5,398 nt of DNA from an uncultured Bacteroidota bacterium (GTDB taxonomy: Bacteria; Bacteroidota; Bacteroidia; Chitinophagales; Chitinophagaceae). Below, in pieces: positions 1 through 4,542 of the stretch (position 1 is the first letter of the stretch; each line of letters starts with the position of its first letter). Made by a program: the position numbers and the translations under genes. The DNA lies in assembly GCA_946479055.1 (NCBI GenBank), contig CAMLEX010000385.1, positions 1 through 5,398 on the forward strand, written 5' to 3'. The notes below the pieces were generated by a model. That model saw nothing but the letters and a program-made list of their open reading frames with translations. It was not told where the DNA came from and did not search any database.

Positions 1-49
1 TCAGGGAGGATGATAGGCCTACGATATCAATAACAACGGTTTTATTCAC
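1..49 (-). CDS. eboF: EboF, alkaline-phosphatase-superfamily protein (N-terminal 16 codons only)
   Basis: A GTG at 47-49 (minus strand) opens a frame reading MNKTVVIDIVGLSSSL up to the window edge. KTVVIDIVGL is the typical start of EboF, a type I phosphodiesterase/nucleotide pyrophosphatase-like member of the alkaline phosphatase superfamily. Asp8 in VVID would be the first metal ligand of that fold. A TAA lies in frame four codons upstream and no ATG lies between, so GTG is the only usual start available. The gene follows eboE in the order expected for an ebo cluster, but after a 247-bp gap instead of the tight spacing between the other ebo genes. No clear ribosome binding site is visible. 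The rest of the protein lies outside the window, so its other metal ligands and its length cannot be judged. Confidence 0.72.
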   Translation of the reverse strand, partial: MNKTVVIDIVGLSSSL

Positions 50-67
50 GGTAGTCTTTTATATTAT

Positions 68-95
68 GTTTAAAGTTTAGGTCTAAAGTTTAAAG
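68..95. repeat. Short AT-rich TAAAGTTTA repeats
   Basis: TAAAGTTTA occurs at 71-79 and again at 84-92, a period of 13 bases. The longer word GTTTAAAGTTTA (68-79) is repeated in inverted orientation at 279-290, just past the eboE stop codon. The word is nearly self-complementary. It may be simple low-complexity DNA; no function is visible. Confidence 0.4.
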
Positions 96-165
96 TTTTT
101 CAAAGAAGTGTAACAAAAAAAGGATGTAAAAACTAATGCAATGTTAATCGTAAGCTGGCATATAT

Positions 166-224
166 CCCACAAAGCCACGGAGGCCACAAAGTATTTTTCT
201 TTGTGCTCTTTGCGCCTTTGTGGG
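166..224. repeat. Large imperfect hairpin of CACAAAG words, possible dispersed repeat
   Basis: The left arm 166-191 and right arm 199-224 are 26 bases each, around a 7-base AT loop (192-198). They pair at 20 of 26 positions, with 9 perfect pairs at the base (CCCACAAAG against CTTTGTGGG) and 7 at the tip. Each arm is made of repeated ACAAAG-like words, so it has both dyad and internal repeat structure. Similar CACAAAG/CTTTGTG hairpins are, as I recall, frequent between genes in Bacteroidota genomes, which would make this a dispersed non-coding repeat; that cannot be tested here. It lies between the eboF promoter and the eboF start, so it would be in the leader RNA. It lacks a T-run directly after the stem on the minus strand (the bases that follow are GATATATGCC), so it is not a typical intrinsic terminator. 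Confidence 0.6.
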
Positions 225-243
225 AAAACCGTCTACGACAAAG

Positions 244-274
244 CAAACTTATTTTAATACTGATTAACCTCAAA
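244..274 (-). promoter_or_regulatory. Consensus Bacteroidota promoter reading toward eboF
   Basis: On the minus strand TTTG (271-274), a 19-base spacer (252-270) and TAAGTTTG (244-251) fit the Bacteroidota sigma-ABfr consensus TTTG-N19-TAnnTTTG at every specified position. Transcription would begin near 236-240, leaving a leader of about 190 nt before the eboF GTG that includes the hairpin at 166-224. The -33 element lies 22 bp past the eboE stop codon. Confidence 0.6.
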
Positions 275-296
275 CAATTAAACTTTAAACGTTACA

Positions 297-1511
297 TCAT
301 TTCTTTGATTCCAGTAACGAAATTACCCATTGCATTTCACGAATAATCGAATCTGTCATGGGCAGTTTCAAAGCATCGGGCAATACATCCCAGGTATAGG
401 TTTCAATTTCCAGTTGCCGGGTCAATGAGTGTTGCTTATGTAAATTCAGCACAGTTATTATATCAGGTTGTGTTGATTGCAACAAACCATAATTTTCCAC
501 GAACAAGGGAACATGAAAATGTGAATGCCACTCTATAGTTAATGGATCATCTGCTTGTTGTATAGCTTCCGGCAGGTCGGGATATTTTTTTAACTCTCCG
601 TTCTTTTGTAAGGCTACCACCTGGTGCAGGTAAGTAGTTTCATTGAATTGTTTAAAGGCATCAATCACTGTATTTCTTTCTTCAACATTAACAGGAATGC
701 CTGCTTTTAAAGCAGCACTGATTTGGATCTTACCAATCCTGATATTTTTTTGTTGAAGTAACGCTGTTACCTGCTGGTGATCTTCATAGCCAACTGCAAA
801 ATGACAGATATCATAACACAATTGCACATGTTCTTTTAGAGCCTTCACAGATATTTCATCTGTCCAGTCGAAATGTTTATTTAGCAAAGAAGTTCCTAAT
901 GGTAACAAGTAGTCATCATACCAGTTAAAAAATTCAATACCTGACTCCAGCAAGCCATCTGGTTCCGGTTCAATATCAATATGAATGATTTTACCCGTAT
1001 CGTTTTTTATTTCAATCAGCTTTATGATTACTTCCAGAAGGTGAGCGGTTGTTTTTTTAAAAACCGTGTCCATTTGTTCCGCTGAGTGCCAGTGCCTGTA
1101 AGAAAGCGGCGAAGTGGAGATACCGCCTTCCATTCCTTCCGGCAATAAATGTGATAGAATTTCTGCTAAACGTATTGTGTAATCAACACGATACTGTGTG
1201 GTCCAGTCGGGCGCATGCACCTGGTCTTTTACAATCGTATGATGAAAGCTTCCATAGGGGAATCCATTCATGGTAAAGACATAACAATCGTTTTCTTTTA
1301 GCCATTCAATAAAAGCAGACAGGTTTTTTTCTTTTTTTAATTCAAGACTTGCAATATTGGATAAGCGTAAACCAATTCCAAAACGGCCACCGGGATTGAT
1401 TTGTTTTTTTATCAATGGAATATGTAGTTGCAGTTGTGAAAAGTGTTCCTCCCAGCTTTCACCGGGATGTATATTACTGCAATACGTTAATTGCCCGTAG
1501 TGGGTGTCCAT
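297..1511 (-). CDS. eboE: EboE, TIM-barrel sugar isomerase/epimerase-like protein
   Basis: This 404-residue protein is recognised as EboE, the xylose-isomerase-like TIM-barrel member of ebo clusters. No reaction is established; the family is linked to handling of an exported metabolite in cyanobacteria. Family-like stretches are LTYCSNIHPGESW (8-20), HIDIEPEPDGLLES (177-190), CYDICHFAVGYED (232-244), KIQIS (261-265), EWHSHFHVP (327-335) and LEIETYTWDVLP (367-378). In related TIM-barrel isomerases a metal is held by Glu, Asp, His and Glu; Glu181 or Glu183, Asp234, His237 and Glu370 are my candidates, by position and not by alignment. No signal peptide or membrane segment is seen, so it should be cytoplasmic. 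The ATG at 1509-1511 puts the conserved LTYCSNIHPG near the N terminus and lies inside the end of eboD (25-bp overlap), which suggests translational coupling. Confidence 0.88.
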   Translation of the reverse strand: MDTHYGQLTYCSNIHPGESWEEHFSQLQLHIPLIKKQINPGGRFGIGLRLSNIASLELKKEKNLSAFIEWLKENDCYVFTMNGFPYGSFHHTIVKDQVHAPDWTTQYRVDYTIRLAEILSHLLPEGMEGGISTSPLSYRHWHSAEQMDTVFKKTTAHLLEVIIKLIEIKNDTGKIIHIDIEPEPDGLLESGIEFFNWYDDYLLPLGTSLLNKHFDWTDEISVKALKEHVQLCYDICHFAVGYEDHQQVTALLQQKNIRIGKIQISAALKAGIPVNVEERNTVIDAFKQFNETTYLHQVVALQKNGELKKYPDLPEAIQQADDPLTIEWHSHFHVPLFVENYGLLQSTQPDIITVLNLHKQHSLTRQLEIETYTWDVLPDALKLPMTDSIIREMQWVISLLESKK

Positions 1512-2665
1512 GCCATTCTGTTTTTATTGATCCAGTCGCCTGATCTTTTTAAAAGTGGTATATCCAGTTCGTGTACTTCTTCACCCTTACCTATTGACTG
1601 CAAAAGCATGATGGTGAGTTTACCACCTAGATGTTCACGAAATTCATTCAGGCCGGCAATCAAAGGACTGTGCCCGTCGTCGATCATCATTTGCGGATGT
1701 GTGAGATCAAATCCAAGTTTTGCCATCAGCTTCATGATCCTTGTGATATCTTCTTCTGATATTTTTCCTGCGCAAAATGAATAAACACTATCCAACACAA
1801 TTCCCATCGCTACAGCCTCGCCATGGAGAACGGAAAAATTGGTAAGCTGTTCCAGTTTATGAGCACTCCAGTGACCAAAATCCAAGGGTCGTGAAGAACC
1901 CATTTCAAACGGATCACCACCTGCTATATGTTGCAGGTGCAATTCAGCACAACGTTTTATAAGATACTTCATCGCAGGCATGTCTCTTTGCGCCAGCAGA
2001 TTAGCATTGTCTTCAATCCAGTTGAAAAAAACGGCATCTTTTATCAGCGCTACTTTAATAGCTTCTGAAATGCCGGATCTCCAATGGCGTTCATTCAACG
2101 TAGTGAGAAAATGATAATCATTAAAAACAACAGCGGGTGGTGCGAATGTTCCTAGAAAATTTTTCTTTCCGAAAAAGTTGACACCATTCTTAACGCCGAT
2201 ACCCGAATCGTTTTGTGATAGTACAGTTGTTGGGATGCGGATATGCCGGATACCGCGATGCGAAACCGCGGCCGCATAACCTGCAATATCCAGTAAAGAA
2301 CCGCCGCCGATGGCTACGATATAAGAATGCCTGTCGATACCATATTGATGTACGGCTTCGGTTATTTTGTCAAATGCCTGCTGGTCATTTTTTGACTGTT
2401 CCCCGCCCGGAATTATTATAAGGTCTTGTACCAAAGAATAGGAAGGCAGATCTTCGAGATAGGTCTTTATTTTGATTTGCAAATCCGGGTGATGATCCAC
2501 TACACCCTGGTCTAATACGAACAAAAGCTTTTTCTTGTTATCTGTTTGTTGTGATTTTAAATATTCACGAAACAAAGGGTTAGATATATCAAATAATTGT
2601 TCTGTAAAGAAGACCTTGTATTCAAAGTGTACCTGGAATGACTGCTGCAAAAAATCCATATTCAT
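1487..2665 (-). CDS. eboD: EboD, 3-dehydroquinate-synthase-like sugar phosphate cyclase
   Basis: This 392-residue protein belongs to the sugar phosphate cyclase (AroB-like) family: an NAD-binding N-terminal half, with IIIPGGEQSK (83-92) and the loop AIGGGSLLDIAGYAAA (118-133), and a metal-binding C-terminal half. Using fungal 3-dehydroquinate synthase numbering from memory, the metal ligands are Glu201, His265 and His281, and the catalytic His is His269. Arg137, Asp153, Lys159, Lys168, Asn169 and Lys204 also match at the expected spacings. Differences include His243 where the synthase has Lys250, Asp262 where it has Asn268, and two extra residues between about 240 and 262. It therefore probably acts on a different sugar phosphate than the shikimate enzyme; the substrate is unknown. 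ATGs at 2663-2665 and 2657-2659 (residues 1 and 3) are both possible starts. eboE begins inside its 3' end. Upstream, about 970 bp of foreign sequence separates it from eboC. Confidence 0.9.
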   Translation of the reverse strand: MNMDFLQQSFQVHFEYKVFFTEQLFDISNPLFREYLKSQQTDNKKKLLFVLDQGVVDHHPDLQIKIKTYLEDLPSYSLVQDLIIIPGGEQSKNDQQAFDKITEAVHQYGIDRHSYIVAIGGGSLLDIAGYAAAVSHRGIRHIRIPTTVLSQNDSGIGVKNGVNFFGKKNFLGTFAPPAVVFNDYHFLTTLNERHWRSGISEAIKVALIKDAVFFNWIEDNANLLAQRDMPAMKYLIKRCAELHLQHIAGGDPFEMGSSRPLDFGHWSAHKLEQLTNFSVLHGEAVAMGIVLDSVYSFCAGKISEEDITRIMKLMAKLGFDLTHPQMMIDDGHSPLIAGLNEFREHLGGKLTIMLLQSIGKGEEVHELDIPLLKRSGDWINKNRMAWTPTTGN

Positions 2666-2899
2666 CTGGTGAACTTATATAAGAAACGATTTAAAAATAC
2701 GGTGAACCTATAAAAAAATGTGAGTGATAGCAAACCAACGGCGAAATTAAGCATTGAATCGCATTGGAGGGTAGGGGGCCGATTCTTATTTTGAAAGAGT
2801 ATTTGTTAAAATCGCTGGTTAAAGATGTGCCATCAATAAACAAATAATCCCAACGTATGTAAGGTCCGTAAACAAGCTTTTCTCCGGTACTGCCATGAA
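2666..2899. other. Unassigned sequence between eboD and the mobile element
   Basis: These 234 bp have no supported gene. On the minus strand one frame stays open from 2903 to a TAA at 2691-2693: 70 codons, beginning NIHGSTGEKLVYGPYIRWD and continuing LFIDGTSLTSDFNKYSFKI. The first half looks protein-like and the second half less so. There is no ATG or GTG start; the only TTG is at codon 21. An in-frame TAA at 2904-2906 closes the frame inside the edge of the mobile element. It may be the 3' remnant of a gene cut by the insertion, or chance. I recognise no family. A candidate promoter for eboDE lies at 2703-2734. Confidence 0.3.
2703..2734 (-). promoter_or_regulatory. Candidate promoter for eboDE
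   Basis: On the minus strand TTTG (2731-2734) is followed after 20 bases by TAGGTTCA (2703-2710). This is close to TTTG-N19-TAnnTTTG but has one extra spacer base and two changes at the end of the -7 element. Transcription would start about 30 bases before the eboD ATG at 2665. It would let eboDE be expressed despite the insertion that separates them from eboBC. Confidence 0.35.
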
Positions 2900-2989
2900 T
2901 GTTTTATAATCCTGAAGGGATTAAATATGAATAACCCCGCCTGGTAGGTGGGGAAACAGGGGTTTTTTGAAAGAACCCCGAAGGGGTTC
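2900..2989 (+). repeat. Left three-hairpin flank of the transposase element
   Basis: Three hairpins in order. A at 2908-2922 is AATCC/GGATT plus a T.G pair around a GAA loop. B at 2935-2942 and 2946-2953 is an 8-pair stem with one G.T pair and a GGT loop. C at 2973-2979 and 2983-2989 is GAACCCC/GGGGTTC around GAA. A further AACCCC/GGGGTT pairing (2933-2938 with 2959-2964) can enclose part of B. Hairpin C ends 10 bp past the transposase stop codon. On the minus strand C is a 7-bp stem followed by TTTC, so it could also weakly end the transposase transcript. Confidence 0.68.
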
Positions 2990-2999
2990 AATACAATTT

Positions 3000-3445
3000 T
3001 CACAATAAATATTTTTCATCAAATTCAACTTCATGTTCCCTTAATAGCTCAATATATTCATCCCGAAAGGAAACAATTTTATGATGTACTTCCTGGGTCT
3101 TTACATATTCAATCAACCTGTTCTTTTCTTTAACCGAATAAGTAAATGCACCATAACCATCCTGCCAGCCATTGAAATTTTTAAATATTCCATTATCCTT
3201 AATAAAGCCGGAGCTGGCAATCTTTATATTCTTACCAGGTCAGCCAGGGGAACAGAAGGATGAAGATGCGTTACAATATGTAAATGATCTTCCACACCAT
3301 TAATCCGGTACAAATGGCAGTTGCTTTTATTTAATATACCCCAGACATACTTAAAAAGTTCAGGTCTGGTCTCTTTTTCCAATACCGGCTCTCTTTGTTT
3401 TGTACTAAATACAATTTGATACAAAATTTGTGTGTGAGTACTCAT
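3000..3445 (-). pseudogene. IS200-like/REP-associated (Y1) transposase, frameshifted
   Basis: The reading frame from the ATG at 3443-3445 gives 73 residues and stops at a TAA at 3224-3226. Adding one base near 3228-3229 (codon 73, likely GAT read as AT) joins it to the frame 3227-3000, giving a full 148-residue protein, the usual length for IS200-like Y1 transposases. In the restored protein the HUH-type metal motif is His54-Leu-His56 in VEDHLHIVTH. The nucleophile is probably Tyr114 and the third metal ligand Gln118 in YVKTQEVHH; Tyr and Gln four residues apart match IS608 TnpA. NGWQDGYGAFTYS (92-104) is also typical. The enzyme would cut and rejoin single-stranded DNA at the flanking hairpins. 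There are no other stops or gaps, so the break is recent or a sequencing error. No slippery heptamer is apparent at the site, which argues against programmed frameshifting. Confidence 0.85.
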
Positions 3446-3459
3446 AAGCTTTAGTTATT

Positions 3460-3549
3460 CAACCCTTTCAGGGTTGATTGCAGGATGATTTTTGTCTCCT
3501 CCGGGTTTCACCCGGGGTTATTCAAATTTAATCCCTTCGGGATAAAACA
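3460..3549 (-). repeat. Right three-hairpin flank of the transposase element
   Basis: This is the mirror copy of the left flank, read on the minus strand from 3549 down. Hairpin A (3531-3543) is ATCCC/GGGAT around GAA. Hairpin B (3499-3506 with 3510-3517) has 8 positions around GAA, with one C.A mismatch on this strand that is a T.G pair on the other. Hairpin C (3460-3466 with 3470-3476) is CAACCCT/AGGGTTG around GAA. Against the left copy, B differs by double changes in two stem pairs and C by double changes in its outermost and innermost pairs; pairing is kept in each case. Hairpin C ends 14 bp before the transposase ATG. Confidence 0.68.
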
Positions 3550-3635
3550 AAAGATATAAAGTACCGCTGATTTGGTGAGCAACTCGTTTTCAAACGTCAA
3601 AAAAATTGCGGATTTAATTAAGTTAGAAGTATGTG

Positions 3636-4532
3636 TCAGGTTACCGCAAACAACTTCGCCAATAAAATAGATAAAGGCAACAGGCATAATATGATCAATG
3701 CCCAACCAATTGCTCCAAAAGCAGCAGCCCAGGCGGCATTCATTAATATGACGGCCAGCACACCGGCTTTTACAGATTGGCGGATATTTTTAGCAACTGG
3801 ATCTTTTATCGCTTTGCTTAATGGTAAGAATATCATTATGCCAAATAAAAGGATAAACCCTATTGCATATAACAATTGATCATTTGAATAAGCAAACCAA
3901 CTGATAGCTGCTAATACTATCAAATAAAAAGCGACCGCCGCATACAGCGTTTTCTTTTTACCACCATGCACTTCATCACGGCTGATCATGGTGATGGCTG
4001 CTATATAAATGATCGGAAAAAAACCAAGCCACCAATATTCCATAACGGCTGCTGGTACAATACTCATTCCTAATAACAAATTGAATCCACGGCATAAGCC
4101 CATATTGATAGGACCCAATAATGAATGATGTTTTCCCCACTTATCATAAACTAAAGCTGCTATAGCAATGATAACAGCCAACAAGACCGATAGCGACAGT
4201 AATCCATCTGAATGGACAAAACCAGCGGCAACGATTGCCATCAATAATAACAGCCCACCTAAAACTGAAGCACTTTGTTTGCTGATCAGCCCGCTTGGTA
4301 TTGGACGTTCAGGACGTTCTATCTTATCAAGTTCGGCATCAAAAACATCATTAAAGACCACGCCTCCGCCATACAGCCCGATGGTGGCTAACACTAATAA
4401 TAGAATGGATGATAATGAGTATTCCGGGGATGCGAAATATCCTGAGATGATGACACCTGCAAGAATATCCGCAATAGCTGTAACAATATTCGCCGGCCGC
4501 ATCAAACGTAAAAAGCCTGTCAGTCTTTGCAC
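3636..4532 (-). CDS. eboC: EboC, UbiA-like integral membrane protein
   Basis: This 298-residue, strongly hydrophobic protein has about eight to nine predicted membrane helices and belongs to the UbiA prenyltransferase superfamily; it matches EboC of ebo clusters. LRLMRPANIVTAIAD (8-22) is the usual UbiA-type opening. The first Asp-rich motif is FNDVFDAELDK (60-70: Asp62, Asp65, Asp69), followed by ERPERPIPSG (72-81). Conserved cytoplasmic-loop stretches are YDKWGKHHSLLGPINMGLCRG (129-149) and SRDEVHGGKKKTL (184-196). The latter sits where UbiA enzymes have a second DxxxD motif, but only Asp186 and Glu187 are acidic, so metal-diphosphate chemistry may be altered. No substrate is known. The start is a GTG at 4530-4532; the ATG at 4535-4537 is out of frame and soon stops. 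eboB ends 10 bp upstream, so the two are probably co-transcribed. Confidence 0.9.
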   Translation of the reverse strand: MQRLTGFLRLMRPANIVTAIADILAGVIISGYFASPEYSLSSILLLVLATIGLYGGGVVFNDVFDAELDKIERPERPIPSGLISKQSASVLGGLLLLMAIVAAGFVHSDGLLSLSVLLAVIIAIAALVYDKWGKHHSLLGPINMGLCRGFNLLLGMSIVPAAVMEYWWLGFFPIIYIAAITMISRDEVHGGKKKTLYAAVAFYLIVLAAISWFAYSNDQLLYAIGFILLFGIMIFLPLSKAIKDPVAKNIRQSVKAGVLAVILMNAAWAAAFGAIGWALIILCLLPLSILLAKLFAVT

Positions 4533-4542
4533 TTCATTGTAT

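Larger units (their letters stand above)
50..296. other. eboE-eboF intergenic region with promoter, hairpin and AT-rich repeats
   Basis: These 247 bp hold no convincing gene on either strand. Read toward eboF (right to left) they contain a consensus Bacteroidota promoter at 244-274, a large imperfect hairpin at 166-224, and AT-rich TAAAGTTTA repeats at 68-95. A 12-base word, GTTTAAAGTTTA, at 68-79 recurs inverted at 279-290, so the hairpin sits inside an outer pair of inverted copies. The outer pair may be chance in such AT-rich sequence. Confidence 0.6.
2900..3549 (-). mobile_element. IS200-like/REP-associated Y1 transposase element with mirrored hairpin ends
   Basis: About 650 bp made of a frameshifted Y1 transposase gene (3000-3445) between two inverted, structured flanks (2900-2989 and 3460-3549). 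The outer 31 bases, 2909-2939 on the plus strand and 3543-3513 on the minus strand, are identical except at two positions. The word TGTTTTAT adjoins both outer edges (2900-2907 and 3549-3542), with a 3-base indel next to it on the left. Y1 transposases recognise hairpins rather than simple terminal repeats, and REP-associated members are typically flanked by inverted palindromic units, so the layout fits that class. It sits between eboC and eboD in the direction of the operon. I see no target duplication, and none is expected for this class. Confidence 0.7.

Noticed and set aside
166..224. Intrinsic terminator for eboE
   Set aside because: The stem is long and imperfect, lies about 70 bp past the stop codon and downstream of a promoter, and no T-run follows on the minus strand.
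1487..2665. aroB (housekeeping 3-dehydroquinate synthase)
   Set aside because: Family-level match only; substrate-site residues differ and the gene sits between eboC and eboE, so eboD is the better call.
3224..3232. Programmed -1 or +1 frameshift in the transposase
   Set aside because: No slippery heptamer or stimulatory structure is apparent at the site, and Y1 transposases are normally made from one frame; a one-base deletion is simpler.
2948..3263. Plus-strand open frames of about 60 codons inside the transposase region
   Set aside because: They are antisense to the transposase and run through a hairpin; the minus-strand frame has clear family motifs.
2900..3549. CRISPR-like array or attenuator reading of the repeated palindromes
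   Set aside because: The units are three different hairpins mirrored around one gene, without equal spacers or direct repeats.
3508..3705. A 65-codon minus-strand frame overlapping the end of eboC and the right hairpins
   Set aside because: It runs in another frame through the eboC 3' end and through repeat sequence, with no recognisable motif.
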